Source: Mycolicibacterium litorale (GTDB taxonomy: Bacteria; Actinomycetota; Actinomycetes; Mycobacteriales; Mycobacteriaceae). Taken from it: DNA of 64,000 nt. Below the pieces are notes generated by a model. The model was given only the letters and a program-made list of their open reading frames with translations. It did not search any database and was not told the origin of the DNA. This document shows positions 1 to 8,010 of this stretch, one piece after another (the stretch's first letter is position 1; every line of letters begins with the position of its first letter). Both the position numbers and the translations under genes were made by a program. The stretch is from positions 3,162,001-3,226,000 of the forward strand of contig CP019882.1 of assembly GCA_002007745.1 (NCBI GenBank), read 5' to 3'.

Positions 1-717
1 GGTCGGCGTACCAGCTGTCGAGTTCCACGGTGTCGCCACGCTCGGCCCGCCGCCGCATGATCGTGTTGATCACCTCGCGCATGGGAAGCACGATGCGCCG
101 CAGTTCGACGAGCTCCTTGCGCAGCCGGTAGGTGTCGCGCTGGATCTTGCGGGTCAGCGCCCGGTCGTCGAACAGGCCGTCCTCGAGCGCCTCAATGGCG
201 TCGTCGAGATCCTGGATGGTGTCGAACTGGCCGTCGACGATCACGTCGAGCAGGCCGTGCAGCAGGGCGGGGGCGCCCAGCCGCAGCAGGTCGGCGTTGT
301 CATCCCAGCGGCGGACCACTTCGTCGATGTCGAAAACCGGTTGCTGAGGCGTTCTTTCGTGCCGCACCGTGACGATGCCGGCGTGCAGAACGAAGATCGA
401 CACTCGGGTCGTCAGCAGCCGAGACTCGAGGTCGTTGTCCGTGGGCGGACCCAATGCGGTCGCGTAGACGGTCAGGAACGTGTGGGTCGCGTAGCGGCTC
501 GCCTTGGTGCGTTCGGCGTTGGCGACGGTGTCTTCGACAGCATGCTGATCGAAGCCGAGCTCGTGGGCCAGCTCGCACAGCACCTCGTGATCGGGGTTGC
601 ACATGTCCACCCAGACCAGGGCGCCATCCTCGTCGAGGTGCTCGGAGACGTCCTGGAGGGGAAGTCCTCGGCCTTGAGTTCGCCATCGACCCACAGTCGG
701 GTGCGGCAGTGGGTCAT
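1..717 (-). pseudogene. corA: CorA-family Mg2+/Co2+ transporter, frameshifted and cut by the window edge
   Basis: On the minus strand the start at 717 reads MTHCRTRLWVDGELKAEDF, then the frame breaks at about 655-665. Moving forward by one base restores LQDVSEHLDEDGALVWVDM and an open frame to base 1 with no stop. The rest matches the cytoplasmic N-terminal domain of CorA (AVEDTVANAERTKASRYATH, FLTVYATAL, then a long helix with RKIQRDTYRLRKELVELRR). The transmembrane helices and GMN motif lie outside the window. The break is at a run of four G (plus strand) where five would keep the frame, so one base appears deleted. It starts 31 bp after the stress-protein stop and is probably co-transcribed with it. 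Family identity is good. Whether the gene is really broken is uncertain. Confidence 0.72.
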
Positions 718-748
718 CAGTCCAGTCTGCTCGATGGCAGCGGAGTGG

Positions 749-1195
749 CTAGCCCGTGGTGTGCACGATGAGCACGTCGGTCTTGGACCGGCGTGCCACG
801 TTGGCGGGGACCGAACCGAGCAGACGGCCGGCGATCGTGCTCAGTCCGACGTTGCCGACCACCAGCAGGTCGGCGCCGACCTCCTCAGCCAGATCCACCA
901 GAGCGTCGACCGGAGCCCCGACGACGGCACGTTCTTCGACGTTGGTGGCACCGGCGGCCTTGGCCCGGTCCCGAGCCTCGCGGAGGATCGCATAGATGGG
1001 GGCGTTGCCGGCCATCTTGTAGCCCTCGTCTTTCAGCAGGTCGGCCGCGCGGGTGTCCTCTGAAGCCGGGAAGTAAGCGGTAGCCACGACGACCTTCGAA
1101 TCCGCACCGCCGGCGAGTTGACCTGCCCGGTCGACCGCACGCAGCGAGGAATCCGAGCCGTCCGTACCGACGACCACGGTCTTGTAACCGCTCAT
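749..1195 (-). CDS. universal stress protein (cAMP-binding Rv1636/MSMEG_3811 type)
   Basis: A 148-residue single-domain UspA protein. It starts MSGYKTVVVGTDGSDSS (strand 1 and the nucleotide-binding Asp) and ends with GNVGLSTIAGRLLGS, which matches the G-2x-G-9x-G(S/T) nucleotide-binding motif, then VLIVHTTG. Length and sequence fit the mycobacterial Rv1636/MSMEG_3811 proteins, which are known to bind cAMP in preference to ATP; that function is transferred by homology. The longer open frame reaching to 1771 is a shadow. The ATG at 1195 has a GGAGG-type site 5 bases upstream and is the natural start. It is followed by corA on the same strand. The gene order with the downstream mannosyltransferase homologue matches Rv1636-Rv1635c. 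Confidence 0.93.
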   Translation of the reverse strand: MSGYKTVVVGTDGSDSSLRAVDRAGQLAGGADSKVVVATAYFPASEDTRAADLLKDEGYKMAGNAPIYAILREARDRAKAAGATNVEERAVVGAPVDALVDLAEEVGADLLVVGNVGLSTIAGRLLGSVPANVARRSKTDVLIVHTTG

Positions 1196-1559
1196 TCGTA
1201 CCCTCCAGTCTTCAATTGCAACGCCATCCGGAACACTATCGCCTCGGCCCCGCGCCAGGGCGCGATTCACGCCACGGGGTAATTCCGAAACACCGCGCGG
1301 TGCCACTCTACCGGCGAAAACAGCGCGGTCAGCCACTGCGTGACCTTGCCGACAACGACCGCATTTACAAATCCAGATCGCACCGGAATCGCGTTTGTTC
1401 CAGCTACCACAGCAATGACGACCAATGGCGAATATCCAAAACGTCACCCATTTGTCCCGGGCGCCGACGGCGACAGTCCGGCTCGCACCCGACGCGCGGC
1501 ACGGTGAACTGCGGGTTACCGTTTTGGCCACCTCTGCAGATGGGTACAGGACGGCCCGA
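1196..1559. other. intergenic region between divergent usp and mannosyltransferase genes
   Basis: 364 bases with no convincing gene. It must hold the promoter of the stress-protein gene (minus strand) and that of the plus-strand mannosyltransferase. An in-frame ATG at 1425 would lengthen the latter by 45 residues, but that stretch is not hydrophobic and has weaker G/C bias at third positions than the gene body. A TANNNT-type -10 for usp (TAGTGT on the minus strand, near 1236-1241) is plausible but unproven. Confidence 0.5.
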
Positions 1560-3107
1560 GTGAGCATCACCATTCGACCGTCGCCGGTCACCGGCGATAG
1601 TGTGCGGTCGGTCGACCCCGCCCGACCATTCGACGCTGTCTGGGTGGCGGTGTTCGCGGCGGCGTTCAGCGCCGCCGGAGCTGCCCGGCCGTCGTTGTGG
1701 TTCGACGAGGCGGCCACGATTTCGGCGTCGACCCGCACCGTTCCCGAGTTGACGCGGATGCTCGGCCACATCGATGCCGTCCACGGCCTCTACTACTTGC
1801 TGATGCATGGCTGGTTCGCGATATTTCCCGCCACCGAGTTCTGGTCTCGACTGTCCAGTTCGCTGGCCGTCGGCCTGGCCGCGGCCGGCGTGGTGGTGCT
1901 GGGCCGGCTGCTGTCCACTCGATCGGTCGCCGTCACCGCCGGTGTGGTGTTCGCCCTGTTGCCGCGCGTGACGTGGGCGGGGATCGAGGCCCGCTCGTAC
2001 GCGCTGACCATGGTCGCCGGCGTGTGGTTGACAGTGCTGTGCATCGAGGCGGTACGGCGCAATCGGCTGTGGTGGTGGGCGGCGTATTCGGCGGGGCTGG
2101 TCCTGGGGACCCTGCTCAATGTCTTCCTGGTGCTGCTGGTCGCCGTCCACGCGCTGACGGTCGTGGTGCTGGCGCCCCCGGGGTCGCCGCGGTGGCGCTG
2201 GGTGTGCTCGGCGACGGTCGCCGGCGCCGCGGCGGCCCCCTTTCTGCTGTTCACCCAGACGCAGCTGTTCCAGGTCGGCTGGATCTCCCCGCTGAGCGGC
2301 GGCACGCTCGCGGAGGTGCTGCAGGAGCAGTACTTCGGCGGCTCGCTGCCGTTCGCGGTGTTCGCCGCGGTGATGCTCGCCGCGGCCCTGCTGTTCGGCT
2401 TCCGCACAGCAGGACCGGCGGCAGAGCGCCGGGGACAACTGATGGTGATCGCAGCGGCGTGGGTGCTGGTGCCGACAGCGGTGCTGCTGGCCTACTCGGT
2501 TGTCCGGCACCCGATCTACTACCCGCGATACCTGTGCTTCACCGCACCGGCCATGGCACTGCTTCTCGGCCTGTGCATCGTGGCCGTCGGCCGATCTCGT
2601 GCGGGCATCTGCGTCGTGCTGATGCTGTTCGCGGTGGCCGCGACACCGAACTATCTGATCCAACGCGGCCCGTACGCCAAGGAAGGAATGGATTACAGTC
2701 AGATCGCCGATGTCATCACCCGGTACGCGGCGCCGGGCGACTGCCTGGTCCTGGACAACACCACCGCATGGAAACCAGGGCCCATCCGCCCGCTGCTGGC
2801 GGCCCGGCCCAACGCGTACGCGAAACTCCACGATTACGGTCGCGCGAGAACGGGCGTCGAACGAAACATGTTGTGGTCCAGCCACATCCCGATCTGGCGT
2901 TGGTCTGACAAGCTCTGGGACTGCCCGGCGATCTGGACGATCACCGAACGCGACCCGGCCATGCCCGACCACCAGCGGGCCCCGATGTTGCTCGCCGGGC
3001 CCCGCCTCGGCCGAACGCTGGCCTACCAGGTGCCCAGCCGGTTCGGTTTCCATCTCGTCGAGCGCTGGCAGTTCAGCTTCGCTCAGATCACGAAGTCACT
3101 GCGATGA
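1560..3107 (+). CDS. polytopic GT-C fold glycosyltransferase, Rv1635c-like mannosyltransferase
   Basis: About 515 residues from GTG 1560 (MSITIRPSPV), or 560 from ATG 1425. The protein is polytopic, with many hydrophobic segments and a first periplasmic loop containing LWFDEAATISAS. The acidic pair there is the catalytic signature of GT-C (GT39/GT83-like) enzymes that use polyprenyl-phosphate sugars. A soluble C-terminal part follows (KEGMDYSQIADVITRYAAPGD). Position next to the Rv1636-type gene and overall resemblance point to the Rv1635c family. In M. tuberculosis Rv1635c is reported to add the first mannose cap residue to lipoarabinomannan. The acceptor in this organism is not known. The stop overlaps the udgX start (ATGA), so the two are translationally coupled. 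Confidence 0.8.
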   Translation: MSITIRPSPVTGDSVRSVDPARPFDAVWVAVFAAAFSAAGAARPSLWFDEAATISASTRTVPELTRMLGHIDAVHGLYYLLMHGWFAIFPATEFWSRLSSSLAVGLAAAGVVVLGRLLSTRSVAVTAGVVFALLPRVTWAGIEARSYALTMVAGVWLTVLCIEAVRRNRLWWWAAYSAGLVLGTLLNVFLVLLVAVHALTVVVLAPPGSPRWRWVCSATVAGAAAAPFLLFTQTQLFQVGWISPLSGGTLAEVLQEQYFGGSLPFAVFAAVMLAAALLFGFRTAGPAAERRGQLMVIAAAWVLVPTAVLLAYSVVRHPIYYPRYLCFTAPAMALLLGLCIVAVGRSRAGICVVLMLFAVAATPNYLIQRGPYAKEGMDYSQIADVITRYAAPGDCLVLDNTTAWKPGPIRPLLAARPNAYAKLHDYGRARTGVERNMLWSSHIPIWRWSDKLWDCPAIWTITERDPAMPDHQRAPMLLAGPRLGRTLAYQVPSRFGFHLVERWQFSFAQITKSLR

Positions 3108-3742
3108 CCGGCGCACAGGACTACCTCCCGGACACCCATGATCTCGACCGGCTGGTGCAGGCGGCACGCCGTTGCCGCGGTTGCGACCTGTATCGCGACG
3201 CCGAGCAGACGGTGTTCGGCGAGGGATCGGCCGGCGCCGGCCTGATGCTGGTCGGCGAGCAGCCCGGCGACCAGGAAGACCGCGCGGGCCGGCCGTTCGT
3301 CGGCCCAGCCGGGCGGTTGTTGGACAAGGCACTGACCGCCGCCGAAGTCGACCGCGACCAGATCTATGTCACCAACGCCGTCAAGCATTTCAAGTTCACC
3401 CGGGCGGCCGGCACGCGACGCATCCACAAGACGCCGAGCCGCACCGAGGTCGTGGCCTGTCGGCCCTGGCTGTTCGCCGAACTCGCCTCGGTCGACCCGG
3501 ACGTCGTGGTGCTGATGGGAGCGACGGCCGCACAAGCCTTGTTGGGTAGCAACTTTCGCCTGACCGCTCACCGCGGCGAGGAATTGCGGCTGCCGGCTGA
3601 TCCCCCGCTCGGCGTGGACCCGAGCGTGGTCACCACGACGCATCCGTCAGCGATCCTGCGCGGCACGGGCGTCGACCGGGCGAAGAAGTTCGACGACTTG
3701 GTCGCCGATCTCCGATTCGCCGCCGGACTACAGGCCCGTTGA
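3104..3742 (+). CDS. udgX: UdgX-type uracil-DNA glycosylase (forms covalent uracil-DNA adduct)
   Basis: A 212-residue family-4-like UDG. Seen in order: CRGC (C24, C27) for the Fe-S cluster; the active-site motif GEQPGDQEDRAGRPF at 51-65; YVTNAVKHFKF at 88-98; the R-loop TRRIHKTPSRTEVV with H108; C119; and a C-terminal THPSAILRG. The RRIH loop and the GEQPGDQED form of motif 1 define UdgX. In M. smegmatis UdgX the equivalent histidine (H109) attaches covalently to the abasic site after uracil is removed, giving a tight uracil-DNA complex. One residue is missing from the loop relative to my memory of M. smegmatis (GKRRIH). The ATG overlaps the mannosyltransferase stop by 4 bases. The gene converges on the repeat-protein gene. 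Confidence 0.93.
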   Translation: MTGAQDYLPDTHDLDRLVQAARRCRGCDLYRDAEQTVFGEGSAGAGLMLVGEQPGDQEDRAGRPFVGPAGRLLDKALTAAEVDRDQIYVTNAVKHFKFTRAAGTRRIHKTPSRTEVVACRPWLFAELASVDPDVVVLMGATAAQALLGSNFRLTAHRGEELRLPADPPLGVDPSVVTTTHPSAILRGTGVDRAKKFDDLVADLRFAAGLQAR

Positions 3743-3757
3743 GTCGGGTGACCTCGC

Positions 3758-6700
3758 TCAGTTGTCGAACCACCGTCCGGCCGGCGGCAGGTCGGAACCC
3801 AGCACCGCACCGGCCGGCGCGCCGGACACCGTGCCCGCCTTGGCCGACCATCCGGTCCCTCCGCAGAGCAGGTCGCGCGGCGTCGAGATCGTCGTCGGCA
3901 GTGGGATCCCGAAACCGGGGATACCCGGGATCGTCACCTGCGGCGGCGAGAGCAGGGTCGAAATGCCTTGTGCCATAGCAGGAAACAGCTGCGCCGGCGG
4001 AGTCGGCAGGGTGGCGGCCGCATCGTTGACCGGTGCAGCCGGAATCAGGCTGCCCAGTCCGCCCGGTGAGGGCGGAATGTAGGCGCCAGGCCCGCCCGGC
4101 AGCACAGTCGGCGGGGTGGGCGGTGTCGCCACCCGATTGACACCGGGCGTGCCCGGAGTCGCAGCGGGCGGCACCGGGACTCCGCCACCACCGCCGCCAC
4201 CGGGGCCGCCGGGAACCGCGGCCGGTGGGGTACCGGGGGTCACCACGTTGTTGGTGAACGGTGTTCCCGGAACCAGGGCGGGGGGCGTCGGCACACCACC
4301 GCCGCCACCTTCACCGGGTCCACCCGGAACAGCCGCAGGCGGAGTCGGAACCCCACCACCACCGCCACCACCGGGACCACCCGGAACCGCAGCAGGCGGA
4401 GTCGGAACCCCACCACCACCGCCACCGCCCGGACCACCCGGAACCGCAGCAGGCGGAGTCGGAACCCCACCACCACCGCCACCGCCCGGACCACCCGGAA
4501 CCGCAGCAGGCGGAGTCGGAACCCCACCACCACCGCCACCACCGGGACCACCCGGAACCGCCGCGGGCGGAGCGGGGATCCCGCCGCCACCGCCGTCGAC
4601 GGCAGCGGCCGGCAGTGCCGCGGGTGGCGCCGGTACACCGGCAGCCGCTGCGGCAATCGCTTCGGCGGGCACACCGGCGGACGGGGCGACGACACCGGAG
4701 GCATCGGCCACCGCCGCGCCGGCAGCGCCACCGGCACCTGTCCCGGCACCGGGAACAGCGGCCAGGGAGGATCCGGCGATACCGGAGCTGTCGGACAACG
4801 CGGCGGCCGGCACACCGGTTCCGGCGTTGTCGGAAATCGGCGCAGCCGGAACACCGGTTCCGGCGTTGTCGGAGATCGGCGCAGCGGGAACACCCTCACC
4901 GATGGGTGCGGGAACACCGTCGCCGACGGGTACGTCGGGCACGCCCGCCGGCGGAGTCGGCACACCACCACCACCGCCACCACCAGGACCACCCGGAACC
5001 TCAGCCGGCGGAGTCGGCACACCACCACCGCCACCACCACCAGGACCACCCGGAACCTCAGCCGGCGGAGTCGGCACACCACCACCGCCACCACCACCAG
5101 GACCACCCGGAACCTCAGCCGGCGGAGTCGGCACACCACCACCGCCACCACCACCAGGACCACCCGGAACCTCAGCCGGCGGAGTCGGCACACCACCACC
5201 ACCGCCACCACCAGGACCACCCGGGACCGCCGCGGGCGGAGTCATGCCGGTCTCGACGGTGCTGCCGCCCGGCGTGCCGGGAACCGCTGCCGGAGGTGTG
5301 GGAACGCCGTCACCGCCACCACCGCCAGGTGCTCCGGGCACTGCCGCGGGTGGGGTCGAGAGTTCTTCCACACCAGGCGTTCCGGGAGTACCGGGGACCA
5401 CGGTGGGCGGGGTGGGCGGGATCTCCATGCCCGGGGTTCCCGGGGTGCCGGGAACCGCGGCGGGGGTACCGGGAACGCCCACGTTGATGGTGTTGCCCGG
5501 GCCGCCGGGGACCGCCGCCGGCGGAGTGTTGATGCCCGGGGTCGAGGCGGCACCGGGCACACCACCGAGGGTGACTGGAGGGGTGCCCGGCACGTTGAGC
5601 ATGCCGCCGGGGGTCGGCACGCCGGGTACCGAGACTCCTGGCGGGGGCAGCGTGGCCGCCGCATCGTTGATGACATTGCCCGGCACCGCTGCCGGGGGCA
5701 CCGGTGGCGTGGTGATACGGGTCTCGATGGACGAGCCGGGGTTGCCCGGCACCGCAGCGGGCGGGGTGTTGATTGAATCCGTCGCCACGTCACCGGGGAC
5801 CGCGGCCGGCGGGACTCCAGGAGTACCTGAGGAGCCGGGGATTTCACCGCCAGGCACCGCGGCCGGGGGAACCGGCGGGGTGTTCAGCGATTCGGTCACG
5901 ACGCCACCGGGAACCTCAGCCGGCGGAGTCGGCAGACCACCACCGCCACCACCACCCGGACCACCGGGAACCTCAGCCGGCGGAGTCGGCAGACCACCAC
6001 CGCCACCACCACCCGGACCACCGGGAACCTCAGCCGGCGGAGTCGGCAGACCACCACCGCCACCACCACCCGGACCACCGGGAACCTCAGCCGGCGGAGT
6101 CGGCAGACCACCACCGCCACCACCACCGGGACCACCCGGCACCGCAGCAGGGGGTGCGGGCGGCGTGCCGCCGCCGCCGCCGATCGGGCCACTCGGGACG
6201 GCTGCCGGCGGCGGAGGCACCGCGCCGGCGGCATCTGCCAGCGGAGCTGCGGGCACGGCGGCGGGAGCGGCCGGAGCCAGCCCGCTGGCATCGGAGATGG
6301 GAGCGCCCGCGTCACCGCCGGCAACACCGGGCACCGCACCGGCGGCGTCAGCGACCGCAGCACCGGGGAGACCACCGCCACCACCGCTACCAGCGCCCGC
6401 ACCGGCACCACCACCCGCACCGGCACCCGGCAGGCCTGCGGCACCGGCAGCGTCGGCGATCGGTGCACCGGCACCCCCGCCGGCCGCGGGGACAGCGCCG
6501 GCCGCGTCCACCACCGGTGCACCCGCGCCGCCAACGCCGCCACCCGGCAAACCGGCTGCGGTGTCGATCGGCGCGCTGGGCACCCCGGCGGGCGGGGCCG
6601 GAATGCCGCCGCCACCACCACCGGGCGGAAGCCCCGGCACACCGGCCGGCGGAGTCGGCACACCGCCACCGCCACCACCACCAGGACCACCCGGAACAGC

Positions 6701-7261
6701 CGCCGGCGGAGTCGGCAGACCACCACCACCGCCACCACCAGGACCACCCGGAACAGCCGCCGGCGGAGTCGGCAGACCACCACCACCGCCACCACCAGGA
6801 CCACCCGGAACAGCCGCCGGCGGAGTCGGCAGACCACCACCGCCACCACCACCAGGACCACCCGGGACGGCGGCCGGCGGCGTGGGAATGCTGCGGGTGA
6901 CGTTCGTGCCGGGCGATCCGGGGACCGAGGCCGGCGGGACGGTGACGCCGTTCGTGCCCGGCATCCCGGGGGAACCGGGCGCACTGGCCGGCGGGATGCG
7001 GACACTACCCGGCGCGGTCGCCGGCGGGACGGGACCACCGACGGTGGGCGGGCTGTTGGTGAAGATCGAGGTCACACTGCCGGGCTCGCCCGGCGTGAAG
7101 CTGGGCGGGTTGGACGCAACGGTGTGCAGAATGTCAGCGCACGGCACTCCCGGACTGCTGAAGTCAGCAGCCGCGCGGGGACTGAACAGCGGCGCAGTCC
7201 AGAAAAACCCCGCAGTCGCCATGGCGGTGACCGCCGCCACGCGAGAGGTGGTCCGTGACAT
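3758..7261 (-). CDS. large secreted Pro/Gly-rich repeat protein (elastin-like VPGG repeats)
   Basis: 1167 residues. The N-terminus has a Sec signal peptide (hydrophobic stretch ending SPRAAA-DFSS). The mature part is almost entirely low complexity. Four blocks of a 19-residue unit, GGPGGGGGGG(L/V)PTPPA(A/E)VP, hold 17 near-identical copies. They are separated by degenerate VPG-rich stretches and by Ala-rich pieces with ADAAGAVP or APISDNAGTGV repeats. The only mature cysteines seen are near the two ends (VPCADIL and LLCGGTG), so an end-to-end disulfide is possible. The C-terminus (LLCGGTGWSAKAGTVSG) is unique sequence. There is no PE or PPE domain. VPGG and PGG units recall elastin-like and cell-wall structural proteins; a surface or wall matrix role is an inference. 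The start ATG at 7261 has a GGGG site upstream. A long antisense frame is a by-product of composition. Confidence 0.85.
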   Translation of the reverse strand: MSRTTSRVAAVTAMATAGFFWTAPLFSPRAAADFSSPGVPCADILHTVASNPPSFTPGEPGSVTSIFTNSPPTVGGPVPPATAPGSVRIPPASAPGSPGMPGTNGVTVPPASVPGSPGTNVTRSIPTPPAAVPGGPGGGGGGGLPTPPAAVPGGPGGGGGGGLPTPPAAVPGGPGGGGGGGLPTPPAAVPGGPGGGGGGGVPTPPAGVPGLPPGGGGGGIPAPPAGVPSAPIDTAAGLPGGGVGGAGAPVVDAAGAVPAAGGGAGAPIADAAGAAGLPGAGAGGGAGAGAGSGGGGGLPGAAVADAAGAVPGVAGGDAGAPISDASGLAPAAPAAVPAAPLADAAGAVPPPPAAVPSGPIGGGGGTPPAPPAAVPGGPGGGGGGGLPTPPAEVPGGPGGGGGGGLPTPPAEVPGGPGGGGGGGLPTPPAEVPGGPGGGGGGGLPTPPAEVPGGVVTESLNTPPVPPAAVPGGEIPGSSGTPGVPPAAVPGDVATDSINTPPAAVPGNPGSSIETRITTPPVPPAAVPGNVINDAAATLPPPGVSVPGVPTPGGMLNVPGTPPVTLGGVPGAASTPGINTPPAAVPGGPGNTINVGVPGTPAAVPGTPGTPGMEIPPTPPTVVPGTPGTPGVEELSTPPAAVPGAPGGGGGDGVPTPPAAVPGTPGGSTVETGMTPPAAVPGGPGGGGGGGVPTPPAEVPGGPGGGGGGGVPTPPAEVPGGPGGGGGGGVPTPPAEVPGGPGGGGGGGVPTPPAEVPGGPGGGGGGGVPTPPAGVPDVPVGDGVPAPIGEGVPAAPISDNAGTGVPAAPISDNAGTGVPAAALSDSSGIAGSSLAAVPGAGTGAGGAAGAAVADASGVVAPSAGVPAEAIAAAAAGVPAPPAALPAAAVDGGGGGIPAPPAAVPGGPGGGGGGGVPTPPAAVPGGPGGGGGGGVPTPPAAVPGGPGGGGGGGVPTPPAAVPGGPGGGGGGGVPTPPAAVPGGPGEGGGGGVPTPPALVPGTPFTNNVVTPGTPPAAVPGGPGGGGGGGVPVPPAATPGTPGVNRVATPPTPPTVLPGGPGAYIPPSPGGLGSLIPAAPVNDAAATLPTPPAQLFPAMAQGISTLLSPPQVTIPGIPGFGIPLPTTISTPRDLLCGGTGWSAKAGTVSGAPAGAVLGSDLPPAGRWFDN
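4340..4567 (-). repeat. 57-bp tandem repeat block D, four units
   Basis: Four head-to-tail 57-bp units (starts 4340, 4397, 4454, 4511) inside the repeat protein. Each encodes GGPGGGGGGGVPTPPAAVP, with a degenerate fifth unit (GGPGEGGGGG) toward 4284. Differences between copies are mostly silent. Confidence 0.9.
4951..5235 (-). repeat. 57-bp tandem repeat block C, five units
   Basis: Five head-to-tail 57-bp units (starts 4951, 5008, 5065, 5122, 5179) encoding GGPGGGGGGGVPTPPAEVP. The Glu variant is shared within the block, suggesting local homogenisation. Confidence 0.9.
5922..6149 (-). repeat. 57-bp tandem repeat block B, four units
   Basis: Four 57-bp units (starts 5922, 5979, 6036, 6093) encoding GGPGGGGGGGLPTPPAEVP. 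All four share both the Leu and Glu variants. Confidence 0.9.
6649..6876 (-). repeat. 57-bp tandem repeat block A, four units
   Basis: Four 57-bp units (starts 6649, 6706, 6763, 6820), closest to the N-terminus. Three encode GGPGGGGGGGLPTPPAAVP and one has Val-Pro with a Gly variant. Confidence 0.9.
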
Positions 7262-7337
7262 CGTTTCCCCGTTTCTGTGAGAGGCCTGAAGGGGAAACTA
7301 CAGACGTGTAAGTACGGGGACGGCGGGCCATTCTGGC

Positions 7338-7402
7338 GGTTACCGAACTGTTGCCAACCAGTGTTGGTGCGGTTACCCCGGCGACAATTTGCGCACGCAA
7401 AT
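7338..7402. promoter_or_regulatory. symmetrical motif cluster upstream of the repeat-protein gene
   Basis: Two GGTTACC motifs (7338-7344 and 7371-7377) lie 33 bases apart, about three helical turns, with a short CCAAC/GTTGG hairpin between them. A perfect palindrome, ATTTGCG-CA-CGCAAAT, follows at 7387-7402. All are 75-140 bases upstream of the minus-strand start at 7261, where operators or a structured leader would be expected. GTAACC-like boxes are reported for MtrA in actinobacteria; linking MtrA here is a guess. Confidence 0.4.
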
Positions 7403-7449
7403 ACGCCTCTCACGTGCGTCTTTTCGTCTCGACCAGTCGCGGTCACGCT

Positions 7450-7490
7450 GCGAGCGAGTGACGGGATTCGAACCCGTGTAAACGGCTTTG
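7450..7490. repeat. left attachment-site remnant, 3' end of tRNA-Cys
   Basis: These 41 bases are identical to 10296-10336, the 3' half of tRNA-Cys from the T arm and acceptor end into the anticodon stem. The match stops at the anticodon loop, where the sequence becomes unrelated. The tRNA cannot be completed here, so this is the displaced 3' end left by integration. Confidence 0.85.
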
Positions 7491-8010
7491 ACATGTTGAT
7501 GGCAACTCTTGGGTTGCCGCGCGCGGGTCGGCGGCTCACCTGACTTCGCGCCAGCGTTCGTTGCTGCCTCGTGGCGTTGTATCGGCGTTTGGGGACAGAT
7601 GGGGTATAGATGCGGCCTCTGAACAGGCAATTGCCGGGGTAACGCGTTCTGGGTAGCAAACCGACCCGAACGCGCTTTCGATAGTCGACGCACGCAGTGC
7701 TCCGCATTGTCGTACTTATCAGCCACGCTGGAACTACAGGGGTTTACGCACACGGGGTAGTCCAGCCAATCACTACCCTGCCCGCCCTATCGCCCCCTTG
7801 GCGGGAACTCCAATGCCTCGTCCGCAACTTCTGTGGTTATCGGCGTTCCTCTGTTCCGCACCGAATCGGATTCGCCGCGAAATTGCGGCAATGAAGTCCA
7901 AACTCCATTCCCGAAGCTGTGAATCCCCTGGGTGACACATGTCATACTCCGACAGCGGCGTTGATTCTTTGTTGATCGCCTTGGGGGAAACGGGATACGG
8001 GGGTTCGTTC
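7491..8010. other. non-coding stretch inside the islet
   Basis: About 520 bases without a believable gene. Short frames in this stretch lack coding bias and have no ribosome binding site. Composition is more mixed than the surrounding core genes. Its right end must hold the promoter of the PGRS-like gene. I found no integrase relic and no attP arm-site repeats by eye. Confidence 0.5.

Noticed and set aside
257..1063. 268-residue plus-strand frame over corA and usp
   Set aside because: Antisense to two recognisable minus-strand genes; no start signal or domain.
1404..3053. 549-residue minus-strand frame opposite the mannosyltransferase
   Set aside because: Rich in Arg/His/Gln with no hydrophobic or domain pattern; the plus frame encodes a clear membrane enzyme.
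4340..6876. CRISPR array
   Set aside because: Repeats are directly tandem with no unique spacers, have an exact 57-bp period and lie in frame within one protein. No cas genes are present.
4116..7280. A 1054-residue plus-strand open frame antisense to the repeat protein
   Set aside because: It is the complement of the Gly/Pro repeat, where stops are excluded by composition. It has no signal peptide, no ribosome site and no unique domain, whereas the minus frame has a signal peptide and unique ends.
7262..7450. c-di-AMP (ydaO-type) riboswitch before the repeat-protein gene
   Set aside because: The conserved ydaO core elements could not be matched; only short GGTTACC boxes and small hairpins are seen.
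7450..7525. A second tRNA-Cys gene
   Set aside because: Only the 3' half is present. Sequence diverges at the anticodon loop and no D arm or 5' acceptor strand can be formed.
7072..7753. Minus-strand frames over the att remnant as an integrase fragment
   Set aside because: They contain no recombinase motifs (R-H-x-x-R, Tyr box) and have poor codon bias.
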